Part shown: piece after piece, positions 13,025 to 24,439 of the stretch
Position numbering within the stretch: position 1 is the first letter of the stretch
How the letters are laid out: each line of letters begins with the position of its first letter
Source: Vitellaria paradoxa
Lineage: Eukaryota; Streptophyta; Magnoliopsida; Ericales; Sapotaceae
Length of the DNA: 64,000 nucleotides
Direction: 5' to 3'
NCBI GenBank assembly: GCA_019916065.1
Contig: CM034242.1
Span: forward strand, 14,694,823-14,758,822
Notes under the pieces: generated by a model
What the model was told of the DNA's origin: nothing
Seen by the model: only the letters and a program-made list of their open reading frames with translations
The model's database searches: none
Made by a program: the position numbers and the translations under genes

Positions 13025-13784
13025 TAGGGATGGCTATCTAGGCCGACCCATTCATACCCTACTCGATCCCCGCCTCAAATGAGTAGGGGATTCGGAAATT
13101 TTTTGGGGATCGGGTGGGATACGGGGATATTTTTTAAAAAAATTCGGGGATCAGGTAGGGTACGGGTATGAGTCTGTCCCTACCCCCGCCTCCGTACCCT
13201 ACGCTACCCGTTCCTTAACCTTACCAATATTTTCGTATATATATATTTAATTTTTTAGTATTTTTGTTACGATAAATTTCTCAGTAAGGTAGTGAATTAA
13301 GATTTTGAGTTTCGTTATCTATCGCATTCCTATTAAGTTACTTTATTTTCCAGTTTACAGAGAAACTATAAATTGCGATAGATCAACTGTAAATATTTCT
13401 TTGTTTATTTTTCCTATTTTAAACCTTAGAACCTATTAATATGGTAGGAAAATAGAAACCTATTAATATGGTAAGAAAATAGAAACCTTATAAAAACTTT
13501 CCAAATATATATATATATATATATATATATGGTATTTTTCAAATTTTTAAATATATGTTAAGATTCTACTCTATTTTCTTATAAGTTATATTTTAAAATT
13601 TTTGTATTTATATATTTTTTTCAATTTAGGTACCCGTTTCCCCGTGGGAATCCCTATTCCCCGTTTGGGTCGGGAATGTGTGTTAAAAATAAATCCCCAA
13701 TGGGGATCCGGTAAGGTATGGGGATTAATTTTAGTATGAGAATCGGATATGGAAATATGCGTACCCGTCCCATGCCCATCCCTA
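13025..13784. mobile_element. hAT-type MITE, 760 bp, inserted in a GNAT exon
   Basis: Terminal inverted repeats are TAGGGATGG... on the left and ...CCATCCCTA on the right. It is flanked by a perfect 8-bp direct repeat CCTACCAC (13017-13024 and 13785-13792), diagnostic for hAT elements. Subterminal regions are rich in GGGGA/TCCCC and GGGTACGGG phrases on both sides, giving extended inverted symmetry, and a (TA)n run lies at 13506-13530. There is no transposase. The insertion splits coding sequence of the GNAT-like gene. Confidence 0.9.
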
Positions 13785-13841
13785 CCTACCACACATGTTG
13801 GTTTGGGGAGGTGTTGGCACCCGAATGGATGACAGTGTTAA

Positions 13842-13999
13842 GGGGATGTTTGGTTAGAAAAAATTTGGTCAAAAAGTACAGTAAAAATATAAAGATTTGA
13901 TGTAAATGTGATATGTGATAACATTTAATTAGAAGAAAGTAATAAATTTTTTATAACTTTTGATAAATTTTGATATTTGATTAGAGGCCAAACAGCCCC
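13842..13999. mobile_element. Tourist-like MITE, 158 bp, TAA target duplication
   Basis: The left end GGGGATGTTTGG and right end CCAAACAGCCCC are inverted repeats. The element is flanked by TAA at 13839-13841 and 14000-14002. Removing the element and one TAA restores the acetyltransferase reading frame into its last residues, which independently supports the boundaries. Confidence 0.88.
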
Positions 14000-14057
14000 T
14001 AAAGACCTCCTAATAAAATGGTGCACCAGATTTAAAGCATTAAAGCATATCCATTAA

Positions 14058-16102
14058 TGTAAGTATACAGACATACACACACACAGTCTGAGAGACAATA
14101 TAAACCAAGGTATATAATCTGAATCAGATTCTACCCGTGTAATTATACTTCAAAAAGTATAAAGTGATTCTTCTATAACATATATAGATATTGTACTTAA
14201 GCTTTCCATTAAATTAATGGGGCTCCCAAGGTCTTGACCAAATTAATATTCATTATTAAATTTTCAGTACCCACGACAGCTGATGTAATACGGGCAGAGA
14301 TCAGGTATTAATTTTGATTAGAAGCCTTTTTTTAATGGAGGCAGAACCAAACCACATGCAAGTCATCGAATTTTTGTCCTTTTGTCAACTAATGGCAATT
14401 AATTGGCTTCATTTGGAGGTCTCTAAAAAAAATAAAATACTAAAAATTTCTATAAATACGAATTACGAAATAATAAAATTAAAAATTTTCATTTATTATA
14501 TGAATTACGAGATATTTATTTTTATAATTTTATATTATTTTATACACTTTTGTACAATTTTAAATACACTTAATAAGTTTACGAGACATTTATACGTCCA
14601 AGTTAAGATTTTTATCTACTTTCCTTTGAACAATATAAAAAATGTAAAAATTTGTTAAGGCAACGGACGAATTTACTTAATCGTTAATTTTAAAATTTTT
14701 AAAATTATTTGAGATGTGTGTAGTTTGAACATTTTCGGTTATAAAAAAAAACATAAAAAATTTAGTTAGATTTGACATTTGAATATATATACATCCACAT
14801 GCATGGACGACCTGGTTGTATATATTGAAAGTATTTTTTTATTAATTTATCATCAACTCGCTTTTATTTATTTTCTTAAGAGTTTTAATATATTTTTTTG
14901 AAAAAATAAAATAAAATCAAAAATACCAAGAAAAAAATTTACTTGAACATAAAATTTTTGTCTTATATGGCTTTTATTTTCCACAAAATTTTAATTTACT
15001 TTTTGTTTTTATTATTAACTTTGAGGCAAGTTATCCATCTTTTTAAAAAACAAATACAATAAAAAAGTTTAGAAATAAAAAATTTATGCTCGGATGAAAA
15101 TATTAAAATGCAAACAACATGCTTGAAATGTATTAAACCAAATAAAATAAAATTTGATGAATAAAAAAATCGTATAAAATAAAAAATTTTAAAAAAGTCA
15201 AATTTCTTTTATGTTGTCAAATAATAAAAAGAATTAACTAATATTGAGAAAGTCAAAGCAATAATTTAAAATTAATTTAACAATATTATTTTTGCCAAAA
15301 CAATATTAGACTTGTTTAGAACTCTATATATATATATTTATAAAATTTTACAAATCTCTCTAGAATTTTTAATTTTTTACTTAATACATAAATTATAAGA
15401 TTATTAACTTTTATAAATTTATTACTAACTTTTACAAAGTCTAACTCCTCATTATTTGACTCCACGTATCATTACATATAGGAAAGTCAAAGTTATCAGT
15501 GCCGGGTACTTGCTCCACTCGTTATGTTTGGAGAGAGTATGGGATACTAGTAATAACAATGGGAATGTGTATGTATATTTTAAGGTATAACCCGAAGGGG
15601 TACAAGGACAAAAACCGTTGTATGTGTCGTCGTTCCATTCTGTACTTGTTTAAATATTTATTTAATAATTTATATATATATTTTTAACATCTATCTTACA
15701 AAATATATATAATTTATAATTGTTAGTATATTTAACAAATAAATGGAGACAAAAAATATATTACCTATGGGGAGAGAAAATTTTACATTCTAAAACAAAG
15801 ACAAAAAGGGGCAAAGGTATTACAAAACGAGACAGGAACGGATGGGAGTTAGGAGGTTTCAGTGAAAAAAATGAATGGGTGAAATTTCTTTACACTTTAA
15901 TGATATATGATTTTTAATATTATGTATTAATTATATTTAAATCAAAATTTTTAAACTTTTATTTTTATTTAAAAAATAAATTTAATTAAAATAAATTAAA
16001 ACCATTAAATTAACTATAAAAAATCACAACTTTTCACTTTTCGCTGCAACGTGCAGGCCCCTTGAACCCGACGGAGGACGTTCTCCGCCCGTTGACATTG
16101 CC
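14058..16102. other. AT-rich intergenic stretch upstream of the UGT gene
   Basis: No gene is recognised. Short open frames (114 codons at 14314, 62 at 15499, 65 at 15720) are low-complexity or lack recognisable content. A richer GC patch at about 15490-15860 may be another decayed mobile element. The 50 bp just before 16103 are C-rich and look like the UGT leader. Confidence 0.4.
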
Positions 16103-17543
16103 ATGGTTAGCGTGCAAAAGCCGCACATAGCCATCATACCCTCAGCCGGGATGGGTCATCTCATTCCGCTCACCGTCTTGGCCAACCAACTCGACCTCCA
16201 CCATGGCTTCTCCGTCACCTTCCTCGTTCCCACAGACGGCTCACGCATGAAACCCCAGAAGTCTTTTCTCGACGCTCTCCCCAAGACCATTAACGTCGTC
16301 TATCTTCCTCCGGCCAACTTCGACGATCTCCCCGACGACGCCAGAGCCGAAACTCGTATCTCATTCAGCGTGACCCGGTCTCTCCCGGCCATCCGTGACT
16401 CGCTCGCGGCCTTAGCATCCGGGTCAACTCGCTTCATCGCCTTGGTCGTTGATGTTTTCGGCACCGACGCTTTCGACGTGGCACAAGAGTTCGGCGTTTC
16501 CCGGTTCATATTTTTCACGGCGAATGCAATGACGTTGTTGTTCTCTCTTTTCTTGCCCGAGCTCGACCAAACTTGCGAGTGCGAGTACAGAGACTTACCG
16601 GAACCGGTGAAAATACCCGGGTGCGTGCCGGTCTCCGGCCGAGACCTACCGGACCCGGTTCAGGATCGGAAGGACGAGGCTTATAGATGGATCCTTCACC
16701 ATTCCAAACGGAATAACATGGCTGACGGTATTCTCGTCAACAGTTTCCTAGACCTGGAACCAGGTGCTTTCAACATCTTAATGGGTGAGGAGGAGGAGGG
16801 GTTGGTTAAAGTTAAACCGGGGATATACCCGGTTGGACCGCTGATACGAACCCACTCAGGGGACAGCGATGATGGGTCCGAGTGCCACTGCTTGAGGTGG
16901 CTAGATGAAAACCCAAGAGAGTCGGCTCTATTTATCTCATTTGGGAGTGGTGGGACTCTTTCTCAGGACCAGATCACTGAGCTGGCGATGGGGTTGGAGA
17001 TGAGTGAGCAGAGATTCATTTGGGTTTTCAAAAGTCCACACGAGAAGGCTTCAAATGGCACCTATTTCGGTTCTCAAGATAGTAAGTTTGATTATGAGCA
17101 CCTCTTGCCCAAGGGGTTCGTTGAAAGAACCAAAAGGGTGGGTCTATTAATTGGTCCCATCGTGGGCTCCACAGACCAAGATCCTGGGCCATGGCTCGAC
17201 GGGAGGGTTCCTCTCCCACTGTGGATGGAATTCGATCCTCGAGAGCGTTGTCCACGGCGTGCCCTTGATTGCCTGGCCGCTCTATGCGGAGCAAAAGATG
17301 AATGCTGTTTTGCTTACTGATGATCTGAAGGTTGCGTTAAGGGTGAAGAGGAATGGAAATGGAAATGGTGTAGTGGGTCGAGAAGAAATCGCCAAATGCG
17401 TGAGGGGTCTAATGGAAGGAGAAGAAGGGAAGCGACTGAGGGAGAGGATGAGAGATCTCAAGGTTGCTGCCGCCGTCGCTACCAGTCAAAGTGGACACTC
17501 TACGATGTCGCTCGCTAAGGTGGCTCAATTGTGGGAAAACTAG
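16103..17543 (+). CDS. UGT72B-like UDP-glycosyltransferase, one frameshift
   Basis: A single-exon family-1 glycosyltransferase that would transfer glucose from UDP-glucose to small phenolic acceptors in the cytosol. The start ATG gives the UGT72 N-terminus, with the catalytic His19 in GMGHL and the partner Asp117 in VVDVFGTDAFD, the same positions as in UGT72B1. The PSPG donor-binding box lies at about 17163-17294 (WAPQTKIL, HCGWNS, ending AEQ). The frame that starts at 16103 is lost at about 17146-17152, where one extra base lies in TATTAATTGG. The downstream part reads on in another frame to TAG 17541-17543. Without that base the protein would be 479 residues, typical for the family. No other lesion is visible, so this is either a very young pseudogene or a sequence error. 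The acceptor substrate (hydroquinone or monolignol type) is inference. Confidence 0.9.
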
Positions 17544-17716
17544 GAAACCGGTTTTTCGGTTTGCTCTCTCTTTGTGTCTTTTTGTTGTCTGTTGTGTTAC
17601 TCCACAGGTGAATCTGCTCTCTGTTGTTCGTCAATAAGACAAAGAGGAAAATAAGGTGGGTGTTCATTGTAATGTCCGGGGTGGTCGGACGTGTACCAAA
17701 AACTTTTTTCATATTC

Positions 17717-18082
17717 TGGCTTTGGCTAAAAAAAAATTCATTTTTTATTTTTTTTCAATTAATATAATTTTTTTTCACTAATTTTTTTGAAGTGATAATC
17801 TTTCGCTGTATTAATCACATTTTATAAAAAAAATTAAAAAATTTACATCTGCTTTGATAAAAGTTAAAAATTAATTTTTTATTTTTTATTGAAATAAGTA
17901 ACTTTTAATTAAACGGATGTGAATTTTTTAATTTTTTTATAAATATAATTAATATACTTAAAAGTTATAATTTTTAAAAAAAATTAAATTTTGATAAACA
18001 AAATCATACAAGACCGAAGAAAATTATTAAAAAAAAAAAAAACCCAAAAATCAACTTCTTCGTAAGTTACCGAACCAAGCCA
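17717..18082. mobile_element. MITE-like inverted-repeat element downstream of UGT
   Basis: The left end TGGCTTTGGCT and right end (complement TGGCTTGGTTCGG) are imperfect inverted repeats. The inside is AT-rich with an internal palindromic region around 17835-17935 (ATTTTTTAATTT-type arms flanking GGATGTGAA/TTACATCTG). It has no coding capacity. The target duplication is not clear. Confidence 0.4.
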
Positions 18083-18594
18083 GTATTGTCCAGCATTGTT
18101 TTCAATTTTTATATACTAAATATAATATAAAAAAATATAGAAAAACAAATAATAATAACATAAGTGTTTTTGTTATAGCGAAAACATTTTTTTCATCTGA
18201 CCACTCATTTAATATATATTAATGGTCGTACAGATTGTACATTGGGCTTGAGAAAACCATTTGCTTATAAAAAATGTCTTTTTAATTTTTTGAACTTGGC
18301 TGGCATGCTCAATTTAAAAGCTCCATCATATAATTAAACTAGCAATAACTCTGACTAACGGTATTCTTAAAAAAAAAAATTGGTACTAAGTTTCTCATCT
18401 AATTGAAACTTTGGACAAAAAAGTTCGAATTGAAAAAATTACAATAATTTATGAGTTTTAATTTTTTTTAAAACTTTAAAGTCTAACAGATACTACACAT
18501 GTTTTGGTCTCTCTCTCTTATTAATTTTTGACAAACACTATAAAAAAATATAAATTATGGTACTTTAATTTGAAAGTTTTAATTTTTTAAAAAC

Positions 18595-19117
18595 CATAAT
18601 TAAATAAAATTTAAGTTAACAGTTTTTATTTGCATATGATTTCTACCTTTCAAATATGATGAAATTTAAAATGTTCAAATCGTTTTGTGAGATAAATGGT
18701 AGTGGGGTCCACTAAAATAAGAATTGAGTGGGAAGTTAAATCTATATTATTATAAAAAAAAATCCCTAACCCTATTTTTTTTTCAATTTAACTCAATTAT
18801 ATCCTTTCATTGTTCTAATTCTAATCTAACATTATAACCTAACTCTATTAGAATTCTTCATAATAGTACATTATCTTTTTTTTTTCAGTTTAACTGAATT
18901 CTAATCCAACTCTATAATCTAACTCCACTAGAAGTCTTCATAACAAATTAGTTTAGGTTTATAATGGTTATATGATCAAGAAGAAAGAAAAAAAATCCCA
19001 ACTTCCTATTTTGTCTTTGCTATTTCTGTTGTCCAAAGTTGAATTATTCTGAGTGATGCAATTAATTTTTGGGTTGATTTAGCTCGTGATCTAAACTTTA
19101 GTCCATACTCGATTGGT
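18595..19117. repeat. 523-bp tandem duplication, unit A
   Basis: This unit (starting CATAATTAAATAAAA, ending CTCGATTGGT) is followed immediately by a second copy at 19118-19639. By eye the copies differ only by one T in a T run (10 versus 9, near 18885 and 19405). Such identity in non-coding DNA points to a very recent event or an assembly artefact. Confidence 0.93.
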
Positions 19118-19639
19118 CATAATTAAATAAAATTTAAGTTAACAGTTTTTATTTGCATATGATTTCTACCTTTCAAATATGATGAAATTTAAAATGTTCA
19201 AATCGTTTTGTGAGATAAATGGTAGTGGGGTCCACTAAAATAAGAATTGAGTGGGAAGTTAAATCTATATTATTATAAAAAAAAATCCCTAACCCTATTT
19301 TTTTTTCAATTTAACTCAATTATATCCTTTCATTGTTCTAATTCTAATCTAACATTATAACCTAACTCTATTAGAATTCTTCATAATAGTACATTATCTT
19401 TTTTTTTCAGTTTAACTGAATTCTAATCCAACTCTATAATCTAACTCCACTAGAAGTCTTCATAACAAATTAGTTTAGGTTTATAATGGTTATATGATCA
19501 AGAAGAAAGAAAAAAAATCCCAACTTCCTATTTTGTCTTTGCTATTTCTGTTGTCCAAAGTTGAATTATTCTGAGTGATGCAATTAATTTTTGGGTTGAT
19601 TTAGCTCGTGATCTAAACTTTAGTCCATACTCGATTGGT
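19118..19639. repeat. 522-bp tandem duplication, unit B
   Basis: The direct copy of 18595-19117. Its 3' half and the following DNA to about 20120 are also homologous, with many changes, to about 20140-20800, so an older duplication of about 0.65 kb underlies the recent one. Confidence 0.93.
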
Positions 19640-20800
19640 TCATTCATTTATACATATAGGTATTGTAAGAGCGCCAATAAAAAATACATGTAGGTATTTT
19701 TTTCTTATTTTTACTTAATTGGGAATTATTTTTTCTTCTAACATCAAAGTCGGTGATTATTTTTCATCTCTTTTCCTTTGAAATTTTTTCTATCTGTTTT
19801 ACTTTCTAGATTTTTAATTTTTATTAATGGGTTTGTCTTCGATTTTTGCTTTAATCAAGTATTGGTGGGCATGCTTATCATCCGGTGCCTCTTTGGTGGT
19901 TGGGCATGTAAGTGATACTTTTTTTTTATTTTGTTTTAATTCTCCTAATATAATTAATCTTTTTATTTATTTTAATGATTCATCCATTCATTTAATCATC
20001 CACGGGGACTTAAACTTTAATGTATTACTAAAATTTGTTTTTTTTTTTTAATCACAGGGATTGATTCAATATATTGTTAATATTGTAATATGTTTTATTA
20101 AAATATATATTTTATTAAATATATATGTTTTATTAAACTTCCTATTCTATCTCTGCTATTCTCAATTTTCCGTTTAACAAATTGTTCGTCTAAAGTTGAA
20201 TCGCTCTAAGTGATGCAATTAATTTTTTAGTAAATTTAGCTCATGATCTAAAGTTTGGTCCATACTCGATTGGTTCATTCATTCATATACATATAGGTAT
20301 TTTGAGAGTATTCCAATCAAAAATACATATAGGTATTTTTTCTTATTTTCACTTATTGAGAATTATTTTTGCTTCTGGCATAAGAGCCGCTGATTATTTT
20401 CCATCTTTTTTCTTTAAAATCTTTTTTGTCTATTTTTTTTTTTTTTAGATTTTTCTTTCTAGGTTTTAGATTTTCATTAATGGGTTTATCTTCGATTTTT
20501 GTTTTGATCAGGTGTTGGTGGGTATGCTTATCTTTTAAAGCCTCTCTAGTGGTTGGACATGCAAGTGAGGCTTTTCTTTTTATTTTGTTTTAATTCTTCT
20601 GACACATTCTAACACAATTAATCATTTTATTTATTTATTTATTTTTATGATTCATCTATTCATCCATTCATCCGCTGGGACTTAAGGTTCAATATATTAC
20701 TAACATTTGGTTTTTTTTTTTATCATGAGGATAGATTCAATATATTGTTAATATTAAAATATGTTTTATTAAAATATATATTTTATTGAAATATTTTATT
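19535..20800. repeat. Older diverged tandem duplication, period about 0.6-0.65 kb
   Basis: Segments beginning CCTATTTTGTCTTTGCTATT (about 19530) and CCTATTCTATCTCTGCTATT (about 20140) run parallel through shared phrases: GATTGGTTCATTCATT, ATACATATAGGTATT, ATTAATGGGTTT, GGTGGG.ATGCTTATC, and AGATTCAATATATTGTTAATATT-like text. Substitutions and indels are frequent, so this copy pair is old. No protein is encoded. Confidence 0.8.
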
Positions 20801-22452
20801 AAATTAAACTAAATTTTATTTAATGATAATTTATTCCTAACTTACGTACTTCATTTATGTATCTTATTAAAATTAATTATTATTAATAATAAATAAATTA
20901 TAAAATAATTTAAAAATATATTCAATAAATTAAATATTCCTTTAGATAAATTTAATTACAGTAAACAAAATTATACTTGTACTTTTAAATGTGTTTTCTA
21001 TTTTTATGTTGGGAAAAAAGACAATTAAAAAAAAAAACAGAAACCAAAACTAATACAAATAAACAAAAAAATATAAATAAAATATTTTTTAATATTAAAA
21101 TATGTTACAAAAAAACCAAACCTTATGCATTTTAAGTTTCAATATATTAATTTTTAATGAGCCATGGGTTCAAATTATCAAATATTTAAAATGTATTGAA
21201 TTAGATAATATATTCCTATTTAAAATATAATACAAATTCACATAAAATTTTAATACATATAGTAAGCTAAATATATATATATATATAATAGCATTCACGT
21301 TCAAGAAAATTTATTAGAATTTTACTGCGATGGCTTATATTTATAATTAACATAGTTAAAAGAGCGAGAGTGTGTACAGTATAATATTATTTGTTAATTT
21401 TTTTGAATCATTAGGAATGCAAATGAGTTTGCTATATTTACTTTTATTAGCTAATATTCCTTTATATAAAAATTATTTTTAGTTTATGCATTCATTTTTA
21501 ACTTATTTTTTAATTCGTTCCTTAAAATATATTAGGGCTGATTTTTTTAGATTTTATTCTATTTTTATTATAATTCTTAATATTAGGTTTTTAAATTTTA
21601 TTGTATTTTTTATTACTGATAAAATTTTAATTCTTTTGTGTATCAGATTACAGGAAAAGTTTATTCATTTCTATATTTTTCAATTTGTTCATTCAAAAAT
21701 ATTAGGTAATATTTTTTTTAGTTTTATTGTAGTTCTTTAATATGATTTTTTATATAACTTTTTAGATTTTATTATATTTTTTAATACTCTTAAAATGTAA
21801 ATTTTTATATACTAAATTCCAACTGAAGCCTCTTTTTGGGGTTACTTTTTAATTATTTATTTTAATATATCATGTATAATTTTTTAAAATTTTATTTTAT
21901 TTTTTATTTAAAGTGAAAATATTGTTGTACAATGATAATAAAACAATTGTCAAAGCATTGCAAAATTTTATATTTCAATTTTGTTAACTTTTTCATTAAT
22001 AACATATTATATTTATTTTTATTAGATGATATTCTTTTATATTAAAATTATTTTTTATTTATGTATTTATTTTTAGCTTATTTTTCTTAAATGATTATTA
22101 ATATAAATTTTTTATTAAAAATTAAGGTAAATATATAATATGAGATATAATATATTTAAATGTCTGTGATATGCGTATGTATTCATACATCTACTAAAAT
22201 TATCTTTCGCGTATTTTGAATATGTTTCTTTGGGATTTCAATGATTTTTTTGGTCCATTATTTTTCAATTTCACCTTTACTTTTTGTTTATATCTACTGA
22301 AAATCATACTTACTATATCAACTACTCAATTTTTTTGGAATAATCTTACTTCAAATCTCAACTCAAAATTTTCTATTTTCTATAATCAATTTTTAACGCT
22401 TTCATTAATTTTTAGTTTTATATAATTATAAATATATACACACCAATATATA

Positions 22453-22471
22453 TGTGTGTGTGTGTGTGTGT
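22453..22471. repeat. (TG)n microsatellite
   Basis: A short TGTG run in AT-rich DNA, preceded by TATATATACACAC-like sequence. Confidence 0.8.
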
Positions 22472-23275
22472 CTACATCGAATAGTAATTTATGAGAATAG
22501 ATTTCAATAGATTTTATAAACCAAACAATTAAACTATATAGTTTTTTAGCGTTGGACTCTTTATTAAGACACACAATATAAGAAAAATATAAAGATTTTA
22601 ATGTAGGTTTTATTTTTTTAAAATAATATTTTTATTTTTTATTGTTAACTTATTTTTTAATTTTAGATATATAAAAAAAAAAAACATACGTATTCAATGC
22701 ACGTGTATTTTTCTAGTATATAAAAGTGATCTCAATTGTTGAATGAAAAAAAATTATTCTTAATCGTTGGATCCTAATTTGTGATAGAGATATTTTCAAA
22801 AATTATCTTTATCTTATTATATAGATGAGTTTAAAAAAAAAAATCTAAACGTACAAATTCGACCGGAGTATCATAACAAAAAGAAAAAAAAAAGAAAAAA
22901 AAATAGACCAGGCTTGAATGGGTTTAAAAGGTCGGGCATATAAAAATATTGTCCGATTCTTATAGTATTGTACAATTATCACATTCATTTTTTAAAAAAT
23001 AATAAGGATGATGTGATAAAAGTATGTCTAATTAATTTAATATAAAAATAATTTAAGTTTTCATTTAATCACAGCAATACTATTATCATATTATTTTAAT
23101 TATTTTTTTTATAAAAATTTTAATACCATAACTTTCATCAAATAATAAGAGCGAGTGATATTTATGTAATAAAATAACATTTTAATATATAGATTAATTA
23201 AAGAAAATGATGCATCCGAAATTAGCTGTACCAAAAATTTCCTAGTGCTTATATATATATATATATATATATATA

Positions 23276-23388
23276 AGAATTCACAATGGTTAATTCAACA
23301 TCTTTCGAAAAATAAATATTTATATAATGTAGAAGAATTCATGGTGGTTAATTCAACAACTTTAGAAAAGTAAATATTTATATAACAT
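23276..23388. repeat. Short tandem duplication (about 57 bp, two copies)
   Basis: AAGAATTCACAATGGTTAATT... is followed by AAGAATTCATGGTGGTTAATT..., each continuing through TTCAACA and AAATATTTATATAA. It directly follows an (AT)n run at 23251-23274. Confidence 0.8.
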
Positions 23389-23389
23389 A

Positions 23390-23817
23390 GGGTGTGTTTA
23401 AAGTGTTGAAAAACAACAAAAATCTAGTTTGAGTAACTTTTTAGAATTTGGCGCGCAGATATTAAACCACGTTTTTCAAAGATGAATAGTATCATTTTCA
23501 ACTTTTACATCAGATTTTCAGAAAGAAAATCCGTTCGAATAGTCTTTTTAAGTTCGTTCAAACAATTTTATATCAAAATTTTGTTAAAGTTGTTAAAAAA
23601 TTTTTGAAATTTATAGAAAAGTTATTAGGGTTTGTGAAAGTGTTATTGGGATTTATAAAAAATTTATTGAGATTTGTAAAAATTTGTTGGGATATGTAGA
23701 TATATATATTTATAAAAATTTCATAAAGTACAAAGAGGACAAAATGTGTCAAAGAGTTTTAAAAATTTTCATAAATTTTCACAAATTTTTCCTAACTTTT
23801 ACTGCACCAAACAGGCC
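23390..23817. mobile_element. Tourist-like MITE, copy 2
   Basis: Ends GGGTGTGTTT and AAACAGGCC are inverted; ATA flanks both sides (23387-23389 and 23818-23820). Its right half, reverse-complemented, matches the left half of the element at 7-536 (CCCAACAAATTTTTACAAA-like phrases), so the two belong to one family in opposite orientations. Confidence 0.5.
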
Positions 23818-24439
23818 ATAGTGGTAAACTAAAGACTGAACCATGATCTTCTCTTTTCTATTTCTTTTGTGATCATGTAATTTATTCAATCATAGATATA
23901 CATTTCATGTATGTCATTACTAAAAATTAGATTATTTGGCGGCCATAATCCTTCAAGTCGAAGAAAAAAAATAAATTTATTATTAATAACTATTAGTGAT
24001 TATCACATGACAGTCACTAAAGAGTTAAAGACTGTTACATGAAGGGGCGAAATAAATTTGAATTTTTTTAACAGTCACGTGTACATTAAATTTTTTCTAA
24101 TTTTTTCAAAAAATAATTATTAAATTAATAATTATATCACAATAATTTGTAATATTTATGCCTAATATTAAGTCATCAATGTTAAACAATAATGAATTAA
24201 CAACAAAAATATTAATTTATTAATAAAATTACAAATATTTACTACAAAATCTATTATAATTCCCAAATATAAAAAAAAATAGTAAAAAAGATTTGATTGT
24301 CTACATAAGTTTTATATTGCCAGATCACAATTAAACCTGAAAAAATGATTTGAACAAATATTTTATTAACCATAACAAAATTTCAATATAAACAAAACAA
24401 ACTTTTCTATAGTTCAAATTAAAATTTAAAACTACTTTC

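Larger units (their letters stand above)
10813..14057 (+). pseudogene. GNAT-like acetyltransferase gene, disrupted by two MITEs
   Basis: Exon 1 (10813-11375) starts with ATG and a Ser/Pro-rich, transit-peptide-like leader, has an in-frame TAG at 10960-10962, and shifts frame at a G run near 11197-11201. It ends AAG|gt after the segment AINDSDLYHSK. Exon 2 begins after CCACAG at 12949 (LVQFYKRIGFKTVREV, a GNAT motif-B-like end). Exon 2 is cut at 13024 by an hAT-type MITE. Removing that MITE and one target-duplication copy restores the frame at PHMLVWGGVGTRMD. It is cut again at 13841 by a TAA-flanked MITE; the frame then resumes (DLLIKWCTRFK) and ends at TAA 14055-14057. I recognise the pattern as a plant GNAT-fold protein, probably plastid-targeted, but cannot name the subfamily. 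The reading-frame breaks are directly visible; the family call is from memory of homologues. Confidence 0.75.
18741..22716 (+). mobile_element. Probable non-autonomous Helitron
   Basis: The candidate 5' end TCTATATTATTATAAAA at 18741 (after an A) resembles plant Helitron starts. The candidate 3' end is CTAG at 22713-22716, followed by T, with a short hairpin just upstream (stem ATACGT...ACGTGT at 22688-22706) and an AT spacer. Insertion between A and T fits both ends. There is no Rep-helicase gene. The 5' terminus lies inside the duplicated unit, so a second start occurs at 19264, and the true left end is ambiguous. DNA just after 22717 (TATATAAAAGTGATCTC) also looks like a Helitron start, suggesting a nested or adjacent copy. 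Confidence 0.4.

Noticed and set aside
16300..16518. Minus-strand open frame within the UGT gene
   Set aside because: Shadow of the GC-rich UGT coding sequence; the plus strand carries all family motifs.
17140..17200. A small intron to explain the UGT frame change
   Set aside because: There are no fitting GT/AG borders, and the two frames abut exactly at a conserved segment, so a one-base insertion is the simpler reading.
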